A stretch of DNA of 42,959 nucleotides from Spirochaetes bacterium RBG_16_49_21 (lineage in GTDB: Bacteria > Spirochaetota > UBA4802 > UBA5550): assembly GCA_001829495.1 (NCBI GenBank), contig MIBJ01000031.1, positions 1 to 42,959 on the forward strand. Direction: 5' to 3'. The position numbers and the translations under genes were made by a program. This document shows, in pieces, positions 7,840 through 15,190 of this stretch; the stretch's first letter is position 1, and each line of letters opens with the position of its first letter. Under the pieces are notes generated by a model. That model saw only the letters and a program-made list of their open reading frames with translations. It had not been told where the DNA came from and made no database searches.

Positions 7840-8313
7840 ATGAGCAGATTCACTGAAATCTTGACCGTTTCTCCGCTCTCGGACGGAAAAACATGGATCA
7901 TCAGAAAAAAATTCGGATATGATGTCGGCAGGGAAGGGGGTGCGGAGTTTGTCGACGTTCCCGTCGGTTTTATGACCGACTTCGCGAGCGTACCGCGCCT
8001 TCTCTGGGCCATAATACCCCGCTGGGGCACCTACGGCAACGCTGCCGTGATCCATGATTACTGCTATTGGTGCCAGCAGATATCGGTGCGAAGAAAAAGA
8101 AAAATCATCAATAAAAATATCAACCGGAAAAAGGCAGACCGGATTTTTTTTGAAGCCATGGGAGTGCTGCGGGTGACCTTCTATTACCGATATACGATAT
8201 ATTGGGCGGTGCGGCTGTTCGGCCTGCTCCAGTGGCGTGCGAATCAAAGGGGAAAGAGAAAAGGCGTTCAGCGCGTGCTGAGAAGAATCCCGAAAAAAAC
8301 GGCTGGCCGGTGA
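7840..8313 (+). CDS. DUF1353 family protein
   Basis: 157 residues. The DUF1353 signature is plain: VPVGFMTDFASVPRLLW, then WGTYGNAAVIHDYCYW. Conserved Asp (TDFAS) and His-Asp (IHDY) suggest a small metal or hydrolytic site, but the family has no established function; many members are phage or prophage genes. Residues 160 onward of a typical member are replaced here by a basic tail (RGKRKGVQRVLRR). The ribosome site AGGAGGGG lies four bases before the start and only one base after the cheB stop, so it is probably co-transcribed with cheB. That position may be accidental, as the genes after it are decayed. Confidence 0.85.
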   Translation: MSRFTEILTVSPLSDGKTWIIRKKFGYDVGREGGAEFVDVPVGFMTDFASVPRLLWAIIPRWGTYGNAAVIHDYCYWCQQISVRRKRKIINKNINRKKADRIFFEAMGVLRVTFYYRYTIYWAVRLFGLLQWRANQRGKRKGVQRVLRRIPKKTAGR

Positions 8314-8345
8314 ATACGATAACGCCGGTTGATTGTATGAAGGAT

Positions 8346-8901
8346 ATGAAGAAAAAAATCATGCAGGCGGTCGTCACGCTGATATTTGCCGCAGCCCCGT
8401 TTGCGGCCGGCGCGCAGGACGGGTATAACGTCGTGTTCGTGGTGGGGGAGGTGAGCATAACGGCCGGAGGGAAAACCCATAAGGCAGTGGTGAATGAGAG
8501 CCTTACCGAAGGCGCACTCATCGCCACCGGTAGCGGGTCAATGGCCGATATCTCCTTGGCAGGAAAGGGGCTGATGAGAGCTCGTGTCGGACAACCAGTC
8601 GCTCACGCTTGATAAGATCATCGTCCTGGACATCATTGCGAAAAAAAAGAAACTCAAACTGGCTGCCTTACGGCACGATATCAAGGATGCCTTTATGAAG
8701 CAGGTCAGGCAGATACGGGAGTCGCCCCAGTTCCAGAAACTCAATGATGATCTGAAAACCGAGATCAATAACCGCATTATGGAGATCAAGCGGGATATGA
8801 AGGAGAAAAATCTTGACCGGAAATCATTGCGGGAAAAAATGAAAGAAGAAAAAAAGAAGCTTCGGGAACAGATTCAGCAGCAAGAGAAACAGAATAGATG
8901 A
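8346..8901 (+). pseudogene. FecR-domain exported protein, split by a frameshift
   Basis: Two overlapping frames make one protein. Frame A starts at ATG 8346 (AAGGA five bases upstream), has a signal peptide (IMQAVVTLIFAAAPFAAGA) and a FecR start (VVFVVGEVSITAGGKTHKA, then EGALIATGSGSMADISLAG), and stops at 8612. Frame B is open from before 8584 to 8901 and continues the domain (SDNQSLTLDKIIV), then runs into a Lys/Glu/Gln-rich helix ending EQIQQQEKQNR. The FecR fold runs across the break, so a small indel near 8575-8590 is the simplest reading. FecR-domain lipoproteins of this kind are common in spirochaetes. A sequencing error is an alternative; a separate gene starting at GTG 8584 is less likely. 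Confidence 0.7.
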
Positions 8902-9110
8902 CACGGTGCGCGCGGGAGATCGTGGTCGCGGTTCCGACGGCCCCGCTCAGCACCTATAACGCGATAGCGCCGCTGGTCTCCGAGATCGTCTGCCCCGACG
9001 TACGGGATGCGGTCACCTTCGCCGTTGCTGATGCGTACGAGAACTGGCATGACATAAGCTGCGAAGGAGCCCTGGCCATTCTGCAGAAAGAGGGATACCT
9101 GTATGTTTAA
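8898..9110 (+). pseudogene. Phosphoribosyltransferase-family C-terminal remnant
   Basis: 70 codons starting at an ATG that overlaps the previous stop (ATGA). The product REIVVAVPTAPLSTYNAI, then VSEIVCPDVRD and FAVADAYENWHDIS, matches the last third of predicted phosphoribosyltransferases (COG1926-like), which are normally about 210-230 residues. The part with the PRPP-binding acidic loop is missing, so it cannot be active by itself. It ends nine bases from the end of the convergent MBL gene. Together with the cheD and fecR breaks it marks 6.4-9.1 kb as a decaying stretch. Confidence 0.68.
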
Positions 9111-9119
9111 CGAACATGG

Positions 9120-10124
9120 TCACGACATTTTAAAATGGAGCAGACCTTTATCCATATACGAACTAACGGCATTCTCCCCCTGCAGCACTTGCAGGTGCGT
9201 GTACACTTCCGAGACCATGAGAAAGATCTCGAGGGGAAGCCGGATTCCCCCGATGTCCGGAAATAAGGTGCGTCCGATCTCATACACGGTAAATTCGCCG
9301 TCGGCCAATATGGACATGATATTTTTCTGGCGCAGGTGGAACTGTTCCCGGTACAGGGCGATGGTTCCCCGGATATCGCGTATCGGATCGCCGTGGGCCG
9401 GGAAGGCTATCTGCGGTGAAATCCCTTCTATTTTACGGAGCGAATCATAATATTCAATCTGGCTCATGCGCCGGGGCAGGTCGAAATCGGCTTCAAGCAT
9501 GACAAAGGCGTTGGGCGTGATGTGCGCCAGGAGATGATCGCCGGGGAAGAGAAAACCTTCTTTTTCAAAATACAAGCTTATGGAGCCTCTGGTATGGCCC
9601 GGGGTGGCTATGACCGTTGCCTCATAATCCCCCAGCATTATTTTTTCGCCGTCCGAGAGAAATCTGTTCACGCGGCAGTTCTCAGCCAGGGAGGAGAAAA
9701 TGAATCGCATGAAGAGGAGCGAAAACTGAAAGACCGCCGGGACTCCCATGAGCCGGTAGTACTTGATAAACTGCTGCCGCGGCACCTCAAGGCCGTGCTC
9801 TATGAGGGTGCGGTCTTCCTTATGGGCCGCCACCTGTGCCTTACCGTCCGAGCCTTCGACGATCTTCCGTGCAGCGCCGTAATGGTCTATGTGGCCGTGG
9901 GTGAGGATAATCTGGCGGATATCTGAAAAAGTGAGTCCCAGTTCCCCGAGTGCCTTTTCAAGTATCTGCGCGGTTCGACGGGTTCCGGTATCGATCAGGG
10001 CAGGGCTGTCGCCCGTGAACAGGTAGGTGTTTACCGGACCCGGCTTTCCGCCGGCCAGGGGCAGGATGATCCGGTATATGTTCGGATAAATTTTCTCGCA
10101 GCGGGTCCGTGTAATTTGTTTCAT
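9120..10124 (-). CDS. MBL-fold metallo-hydrolase
   Basis: 334 residues from ATG 10124. Metal ligands are present: THGHIDHYG (His76, His78, Asp80, His81), TPGHTRGS, FPGDHLL and FPAHGDP, giving a two-metal beta-lactamase-fold hydrolase. The C-terminal 90 residues look like the winged-helix tail of LACTB2-like and RNase-Z-like hydrolases (GEFTVYEIGRTLFPD). The frame opens at TTG 10160, but that codon is part of a possible promoter and the ATG gives a normal N-terminus. Substrate unknown; a thioester or other ester of the neighbouring acyl-CoA pathway is a guess from context. It is last of the minus-strand genes, 110 bases after the ferredoxin gene. Confidence 0.88.
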   Translation of the reverse strand: MKQITRTRCEKIYPNIYRIILPLAGGKPGPVNTYLFTGDSPALIDTGTRRTAQILEKALGELGLTFSDIRQIILTHGHIDHYGAARKIVEGSDGKAQVAAHKEDRTLIEHGLEVPRQQFIKYYRLMGVPAVFQFSLLFMRFIFSSLAENCRVNRFLSDGEKIMLGDYEATVIATPGHTRGSISLYFEKEGFLFPGDHLLAHITPNAFVMLEADFDLPRRMSQIEYYDSLRKIEGISPQIAFPAHGDPIRDIRGTIALYREQFHLRQKNIMSILADGEFTVYEIGRTLFPDIGGIRLPLEIFLMVSEVYTHLQVLQGENAVSSYMDKGLLHFKMS

Positions 10125-10131
10125 TGAGGCC

Positions 10132-10160
10132 AGTATCTCGATTTGACACGATAAAGTCAA
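10132..10160 (-). promoter_or_regulatory. Candidate promoter of the MBL gene, possibly leaderless
   Basis: On the minus strand TTGACT (10160-10155) and GATACT (10137-10132) are 17 bases apart, close to the sigma-70 consensus. The chosen ATG is only seven bases after the second box, which would make the transcript leaderless. No clear ribosome site precedes the ATG, in agreement. Motif matching only. Confidence 0.35.
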
Positions 10161-10234
10161 TCCAATGAATTTTTGGTCAGCGAGAAACCGATACCATGCC
10201 CGGCCCCGCTCGCTCCGGTTGAAGATGAGCCAGC

Positions 10235-10618
10235 CTAATATCGCTTCGGGTACCTCATCTCCGACGTCTGGGTGAGCCTCTTGAAATGGTATCCCGGGTT
10301 GAAGTTGCGTTTAATGCTGATCGCACCGTGCGGGCAGGCTGCTCCGCAGTCGTAACAGGCGATGCAGAGGGTGGCCCCTGATCTCATCGTCACCACATGA
10401 GGTACCCCGTACTTCCCCCCTTTGGCTTTCCCGGAGATCAAGTCCATTTTCGTCGCCGTATCCGCCAGAAGACACCCGCCCGGACAGAGTTGGACGCATA
10501 CGCCGCATTCCTTGCATTTTTCCCTGTCGAAAAGAAGGTCCCCGGTCTGCATCTGTTTCTGGTTGTCGTACGCCGGTAATCTTAATCTGTCAAATGTCGA
10601 ATAGTGCGCTGTTGCCAT
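10235..10618 (-). CDS. Ferredoxin-like protein with two 4Fe-4S motifs
   Basis: 127 residues with two cysteine clusters: CKECGVCVQLCPGGC and CIACYDCGAACP, each of the CxxCxxCxxxCP type, spaced about 50 residues apart instead of the usual close pair. The first is preceded by LLFDREK as in ferredoxin domains. The start is the ATG after AGGGGG; a longer frame upstream lies inside the nitroreductase gene. The start is one base after that gene's stop (TGATATG), so the two are translationally coupled. It probably passes electrons to or from the nitroreductase or the acyl-CoA dehydrogenases; the partner is inferred. Confidence 0.9.
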   Translation of the reverse strand: MATAHYSTFDRLRLPAYDNQKQMQTGDLLFDREKCKECGVCVQLCPGGCLLADTATKMDLISGKAKGGKYGVPHVVTMRSGATLCIACYDCGAACPHGAISIKRNFNPGYHFKRLTQTSEMRYPKRY

Positions 10619-10619
10619 A

Positions 10620-11375
10620 TCATTCCCCCTGTTTTGTCGTTCGCGGCGGATCATTCAATCCCTTGTCGTACCATTCGACGACCTGGGCCTCCCGCGGTAC
10701 CGGGCCGTCGGCCTTCGGCTTCTGCCATCCCATCGCCAGGCAAACGTCGAGCTTGTACGGATATTTAATGCCGAATTTTTTCCTCCACTTGGGCAGATAC
10801 ATTAAAACCTTTATCAGCCCGATCCAGCAGGCTCCGGCGCCGAGGCTGTGTGCAGCGAGGACCATGTTCTGTCCGCAGATGCCTATGTCCATGGGCGGAT
10901 TGGAAACTCCGCGCCGGTCCTCTACCAATAAAATCAGGATAGGGGCGGCGTGAAAGACCGGCGTTTTTCCTTGTGCTATCTGCGACATCAGGCCGAAGGG
11001 AACCGGGTGCAGCTCGTTCGGCAGTATCCGTATCAATACCGCTGCGTAAAACCTCGCGATGATCCTGCGCACCCGGTTCCCCGTGGTGTAATCGAGAAAA
11101 AACATGAAAAACTTGATCACCCTGATCGCGTCCTTTTCCATCTCGGCGAGGATCTCTCTGCTTTTCACCACGATGAAGCGCCAGGGCTGGCTGTTCCCGG
11201 CCGATGGCGCGAATCTGCCCGCTTCCAGTATGCGCCGGATCATGCTGTCGGGCAACGGCTCTTTTTTAAAGGAGCGGATGCTGCGACGCTCTACTATTAT
11301 TTTTTCAACCGGGTTCCAGGGCATCCCCTCTTCGTATGTGCCGAGCGGAGACAGTTCTTCGTACTTAACGTTCAT
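10620..11375 (-). CDS. Nitroreductase-family flavoprotein
   Basis: 251 residues. Seen: the FMN-binding start ERRSIRSFKKEPLPDSMIRR, then AGRFAPSAGNSQPWRFIVV, the mid-chain AAPILILLVED and the helix GICGQNMVLAAHSLGAGACW, and the end YPYKLDVCLAMGWQKPKA. The length is above the family's usual 170-220 because of a basic insert at about 85-130 that includes FFMFFLDYTTGNRVRR. ATG 11375 lies eight bases after AGGAG; ATG 11381 is too close. It is coupled to the ferredoxin gene, an arrangement seen for fused ferredoxin-nitroreductases, so an electron-transfer or enoate-reduction role is likely. The substrate is unknown. Confidence 0.9.
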   Translation of the reverse strand: MNVKYEELSPLGTYEEGMPWNPVEKIIVERRSIRSFKKEPLPDSMIRRILEAGRFAPSAGNSQPWRFIVVKSREILAEMEKDAIRVIKFFMFFLDYTTGNRVRRIIARFYAAVLIRILPNELHPVPFGLMSQIAQGKTPVFHAAPILILLVEDRRGVSNPPMDIGICGQNMVLAAHSLGAGACWIGLIKVLMYLPKWRKKFGIKYPYKLDVCLAMGWQKPKADGPVPREAQVVEWYDKGLNDPPRTTKQGE

Positions 11376-11381
11376 GCTCAT

Positions 11382-11637
11382 CTCTCCTTAATTAACTCAA
11401 TTATTATATCCGTATGCCCTCACCCGCGCTGCCGCGCACGCCGAGCGCTTTTCGGCGCAGCGCCTTTTCGTGCATCCTGCACGGCGCTGCACTGCGACAT
11501 CCATGTCGGGAGCATCCTGTCCGCGCTCGGGAGCGGTCAGGAAGACTGCCTGCAGACGCTGAAAAGGATGTTCAGAATGCGTCTGCCACTGCGACATCCT
11601 GTCGGGAGCCTCTCCCATTAAACTCGGAAACTCATCC
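11382..11637. repeat. Intergenic stretch with near-identical 22-23-base repeats and hairpins
   Basis: Non-coding 256 bases between the SDR and nitroreductase genes. ACTGCGACATCCATGTCGGG at 11491-11510 recurs with one base missing at 11588-11606, both followed by AGC. Each contains a short palindrome (CGACATCC-TGTCG). A third, looser copy (GCATCCTGTCC, then CTCGGGAGCG) lies between them. GCCGA-N7-TCGGC near 11441-11457 is another hairpin. The GC content is higher than in the flanks. The copies may be debris of dispersed palindromic elements. Confidence 0.6.
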
Positions 11638-12483
11638 TCAATTCTGATCCAATCCCAGATACTTGTCCAGAATCCCCTTTCTATAGATGTATGATGCTAT
11701 TTTGAAATACGCCTCCGGGAAATGCCGCTTCGCCCACCATACGAACCTGCCGTCCGCCTGGGTGATCACGCGGAAGCGGTTTTTCTCCATGCATTTAATT
11801 ACATGGCGGGCGACCGTTTCTGCGGAGGTTTTCGATCTTTCAAAAAATTTTTCCGCGAGCATACGCTGGCGCTCGTCCGGCGACGAGAACTGGTCCATCA
11901 GGTTTGTTTTAAAAAAGGTCGGACATACGACCGTTACTCCGATATCGAAAGGCGCCAGTTCCGTACGGATGGTCTCGGATGCGGATATGACCGCCGCCTT
12001 TGTCACGTTGTAACATCCCATCTCCGGGAGACACGCGATCCCGGCGTTCGACGCGACGTTCACGATATGCCCGCGGCCCTGTTCTTTGAATAACGGTATG
12101 AACGCGCGGCATCCGTAAATGATGCTTTTCAGATTGATGTCGAGTATCCATTCCCACGTTTCGAGCGGTATCTTTTCGAAATATCCGGCTGCCGCGACCC
12201 CGGCGTTGTTGACCAGGATGTCCACGCCGTTCCATTCCTTGTTCAGAAGCGCCACGGCTTTTATAAAATCGTCCGGATCGGTCACGTCACAGCGTATCGC
12301 GAGCCCCGCGCCTCCTTCCTTGTCGATCATCGCCACGGTCTCACGCGACCGTTCCCCGTTGATATCAGCCACGGCGATGTTCCAAGTCTTTTTGGCGAAC
12401 TCAAGCGCGAGCGCCCTGCCCAGGCCGCTTCCGGCTCCGGTGATGACGACTCGTTTTTTAGGGAAGCGTTTTTCAATGTTCAT
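11638..12483 (-). CDS. Short-chain dehydrogenase/reductase (SDR)
   Basis: 281 residues, classical SDR. Cofactor motif TGAGSGLG (15-22), Asp40 after the second strand (AVADINGERS) suggests NAD rather than NADP, NNAG (92-95), and catalytic Ser145, Tyr158 and Lys162 (GCYNVTK). The C-terminal end is longer than usual and carries aromatic-rich RFVWWAKRHFPEAYFK, as in SDRs acting on long or bulky alcohols. The ribosome site AAGGA precedes the ATG. It lies 20 bases after the smaller acyl-CoA dehydrogenase gene and is the last gene of that close-packed run. The likely role is 3-hydroxyacyl or alcohol oxidation in the same pathway. Confidence 0.93.
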   Translation of the reverse strand: MNIEKRFPKKRVVITGAGSGLGRALALEFAKKTWNIAVADINGERSRETVAMIDKEGGAGLAIRCDVTDPDDFIKAVALLNKEWNGVDILVNNAGVAAAGYFEKIPLETWEWILDINLKSIIYGCRAFIPLFKEQGRGHIVNVASNAGIACLPEMGCYNVTKAAVISASETIRTELAPFDIGVTVVCPTFFKTNLMDQFSSPDERQRMLAEKFFERSKTSAETVARHVIKCMEKNRFRVITQADGRFVWWAKRHFPEAYFKIASYIYRKGILDKYLGLDQN

Positions 12484-12503
12484 GAATCTGATCCTTTATA
12501 GTG

Positions 12504-13637
12504 TCACTTTCCCTCAATGATTTGCGCTATGTAATTAATCTTTCTCAATAGCGTCATCCCCAGTAAACATTGCGCCTGTTTCGCGTCGCGCATCCGCTTC
12601 TCCTGGGGGTAATCCTTCATGTAGCCGTTGCCGCCGAAGAGCTGCACGCCGTCGGAGGTCACCCGGTTCGCGAGCTCCCCGATATGGATCGCGGCCGCCT
12701 GTGCGCTCTTTTCCCATCCGGGAGCGGCCGTGTTCATCTCCCGGCAGGCCGCTGCCAGGCACGATTCGGCGACTTTCACCTCTATGGCCATGTTCGCCAG
12801 CATCATCCGCACCTGGCCCCAGTCGATGATCTGGCGCCCTCCCTGGTACCGGTCGGCCGTGTATTGAAGCGCGTCATTGAAGGAGCCCCGCATGACGCCC
12901 GTGCAGATTGCAGCCGCGCACACCGACATGCTGTCCTGCATGGACCGGAAATAGCTCCCGCCTTTGCCTTGTACTCCAATCAATTGTGCAGGCACATTTT
13001 CCACGGTTATATCCACGGCGGGGCATCCGTGGAGCCCCAGGCTCACGATCGGTTTTGATTTCCGCACCCCCTTGTCACTCAGGTCGATGAGATAATACGA
13101 AAATCCGTTCTCTCCCTCTTTCCGGGCAGGGATCACCGCGTGATCGGCGATATCGCCCAGAGGAAGATTATTAATTTTCCCGAAGAATATGCCGGCACCG
13201 TTTTTATTCATCACGGGCATCTGGATTTCCTCGGGACTTGCGTACGCGGGAAAGGCCAACGGGGTTGAGCCCAGGTTTTTCACGCTTTGAAAAATACTCG
13301 CGTCCTTGGCGCTCCCGGCCCCGGCGTTGAGTATCTCCAGCGCGGCAGCGTTGGTGAACACGATGCCGGCAAGGCTCGCGTCCGCCTCGCTCAATTGCTC
13401 GAGGATCGCGGCTATCATCCCGGTATTCATCCCCACGCCGCCGAAGTCGAGGGGAAGATTGACTCCGTAAAATCCGACCACGCCTGCGTCCCTGATTGCG
13501 TCGGCGAAAAGCTCTCCGAAGGGATATTTGTCATGCTCCTCCCGATTTTCAACCAGCTTCTTTACGCTGATATCTTTCGCGAGATCGGTGAAAGCCTGCC
13601 GTTCCGCGGCTAAACTGTCTGTTGTAACGGCATTCAT
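12504..13637 (-). CDS. Acyl-CoA dehydrogenase-like subunit lacking the catalytic glutamate
   Basis: 377 residues with acyl-CoA dehydrogenase architecture: helical N-domain with GVNLPLDFGGVGM, a middle beta domain, and a C-domain with QLFGGNGYMKDYPQEKRMRD. The middle domain lacks the usual TEPxAGSD signature (it reads AYASPEEIQMP). At the position of the catalytic Glu of medium-chain enzymes (usually YEGT after RDAK) it has Leu359 (CLLGMT), and the alternative Glu of isovaleryl-CoA dehydrogenase aligns with Ser. It is therefore probably inactive alone. It sits 16 bases after a larger, complete paralogue, so it may be the second subunit of a heteromer, as known for some actinobacterial FadE pairs. 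A strong GGAGAGG site precedes the ATG. Confidence 0.88.
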   Translation of the reverse strand: MNAVTTDSLAAERQAFTDLAKDISVKKLVENREEHDKYPFGELFADAIRDAGVVGFYGVNLPLDFGGVGMNTGMIAAILEQLSEADASLAGIVFTNAAALEILNAGAGSAKDASIFQSVKNLGSTPLAFPAYASPEEIQMPVMNKNGAGIFFGKINNLPLGDIADHAVIPARKEGENGFSYYLIDLSDKGVRKSKPIVSLGLHGCPAVDITVENVPAQLIGVQGKGGSYFRSMQDSMSVCAAAICTGVMRGSFNDALQYTADRYQGGRQIIDWGQVRMMLANMAIEVKVAESCLAAACREMNTAAPGWEKSAQAAAIHIGELANRVTSDGVQLFGGNGYMKDYPQEKRMRDAKQAQCLLGMTLLRKINYIAQIIEGK

Positions 13638-13653
13638 GATGATTCCTCTCCTT

Positions 13654-15168
13654 TTATTTGAAAAATTCGACTTCCGGCAGGTGGTTCCCCACCAGGCAGC
13701 AGAACAGGTTCATCTGGTTTATCTGGTTCGTGCTTTCGTATATTTGCTGGAGCTTCACATCCCTGAAACATTTTTCCGCGCCGTTGTCGTGCCGAAGCCC
13801 CTCGGCGCCCATCAGATCCAGGGCGAGGCCCGCGTTCGCCAGGCCCACGTCACTGCACGTGTACTTGGCTATGGAGGCCCATCCGGAGGAAACGTCCCGC
13901 TCTTCGGTGGTGTACCAGTCGAAATAATACTTTCTGAAAAGATACGTCGCGATTTTCAAGCGCAGCAGCGGCGATATCAAGGTGAAGTACCATTTCGGAA
14001 GGAATTTCATAAAGTAATGGATCGGCTTTTTCAACAACAGCTTGAACAGGCCGCTCAGCATGTTCGTATACGCGCTTTCCATGTACACGTTCCGGGACAC
14101 GTTCACGTTCCGGTACATGTCGGCGAGGATGATCTGCGCCCACTGGTGGTTGATTAAAAGCTCGCCCGCCACCCTGTTCTTCCGGGCGTGCTCCAGCGCG
14201 ATCTCGTATGCTCCCCGCCCGATGCCCGTGGCGATGGCGCCGACCCCGGCCCGGGAGCTCGATACCACGTAATCGATCACCGTATGGAAGAGCCAGCGGG
14301 ATCCTTTTTTTGATTTTTTTACCTTCGGGTCGCTCAATAGCATGGTTAACCATCTGTCGGGGATGAAACATTCCTCGAAAATGAGATCGCTCGCGGTGGA
14401 GGCCAGGTGGCCCATTTTCTTTTCATGCGTGCCGAAGCTGAATCCCTTGGCGCCGTTCGGGACCACGCATTGGAGGAACGTCTCGCCCTGGTTGTTCCTG
14501 TCTTCGAAACACATGACCACGTGCCAGTAGGAGAGGTGGCCGTTGGAGATGAATATCTTTCTTCCATTTATAACATAGCCGCCCTTCACCTTTTTCGCGA
14601 TGGTTCCGATCCTGCCGCGGCCGATCAGGAGCGGCTCCTGCACGTCCGTGCCCGCTTCCGGCTCGGTAATGACCAGGTCGAGCAGCCGCGGATTTCCCTC
14701 CTTCTCGCTTTTCGCCACGTCGCGCAGCACCTTGTTGATGATCCTGACGTTGAAGGAGGGAAATACCGTGGCGATGCCCAGATAGTGTACGAATATGATA
14801 TGGCCCAACCCGGAGCAGACCGATGAGATCTCCTCAATGAAAGGATACAGGGCCAGAAAATTGAGGCCCGCACCGCCGAACAGTTTCGGAAGGAACAATG
14901 AATAGAATTTCCATTCGCCCGCCTTTTTCACAAAATCCCAGGGGAGATAATCATGATCCTCCATGCATTTGAGGTCAATATCCAGATACATCGGCCGCAG
15001 AACCTCGTTGTTGAACTTGCGGGCGAGGGCGATGGCGTACTTGACTTCCTTATGAACACTCCGGGGAAGCCGGTGCTGACATTCGAGGCCGTTATACGCC
15101 TCCCAGATTTTGGGCCCCTGCAATAGGAGTGAAAGCATGTCCTTTTTTCGAATCTTCCACGGCTTCAT
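13654..15168 (-). CDS. Large acyl-CoA dehydrogenase with hydrophobic insert
   Basis: 504 residues from the ATG six bases after GGAGG (an upstream frame extension is rejected). Motifs: LPKLFGGAGL, VITEPEAGTD, the beta-domain GGYVINGRKIFISNG, and RDVKLQQIYESTNQINQ, which keeps catalytic Glu478. It is about 120 residues longer than standard enzymes. The extra length is mainly a basic-hydrophobic insert (LFKLLLKKPIHYFMKFLPKW, then LISPLLRLKIATYLF) within the C-domain, likely for membrane contact. It stands between the ligase and the smaller dehydrogenase. It should oxidise an acyl-CoA to enoyl-CoA using an electron-transfer partner; chain length cannot be told. Confidence 0.92.
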   Translation of the reverse strand: MKPWKIRKKDMLSLLLQGPKIWEAYNGLECQHRLPRSVHKEVKYAIALARKFNNEVLRPMYLDIDLKCMEDHDYLPWDFVKKAGEWKFYSLFLPKLFGGAGLNFLALYPFIEEISSVCSGLGHIIFVHYLGIATVFPSFNVRIINKVLRDVAKSEKEGNPRLLDLVITEPEAGTDVQEPLLIGRGRIGTIAKKVKGGYVINGRKIFISNGHLSYWHVVMCFEDRNNQGETFLQCVVPNGAKGFSFGTHEKKMGHLASTASDLIFEECFIPDRWLTMLLSDPKVKKSKKGSRWLFHTVIDYVVSSSRAGVGAIATGIGRGAYEIALEHARKNRVAGELLINHQWAQIILADMYRNVNVSRNVYMESAYTNMLSGLFKLLLKKPIHYFMKFLPKWYFTLISPLLRLKIATYLFRKYYFDWYTTEERDVSSGWASIAKYTCSDVGLANAGLALDLMGAEGLRHDNGAEKCFRDVKLQQIYESTNQINQMNLFCCLVGNHLPEVEFFK

Positions 15169-15190
15169 TTCCATCCTCCATAAAAAAGAA

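Noticed and set aside
8584-8901. Independent gene starting at GTG 8584
   Set aside because: It begins in mid FecR domain and continues the fold of the preceding frame, so a frameshifted single gene is simpler.
11491-11609. Repeats as a CRISPR array
   Set aside because: Only two good copies, 97 bases apart, with no regular spacer length and no cas genes.
10950-11621. 223-codon plus-strand ORF across the nitroreductase start and intergenic repeats
   Set aside because: Mostly antisense to the nitroreductase; low-complexity Arg/His/Cys composition and no domain.
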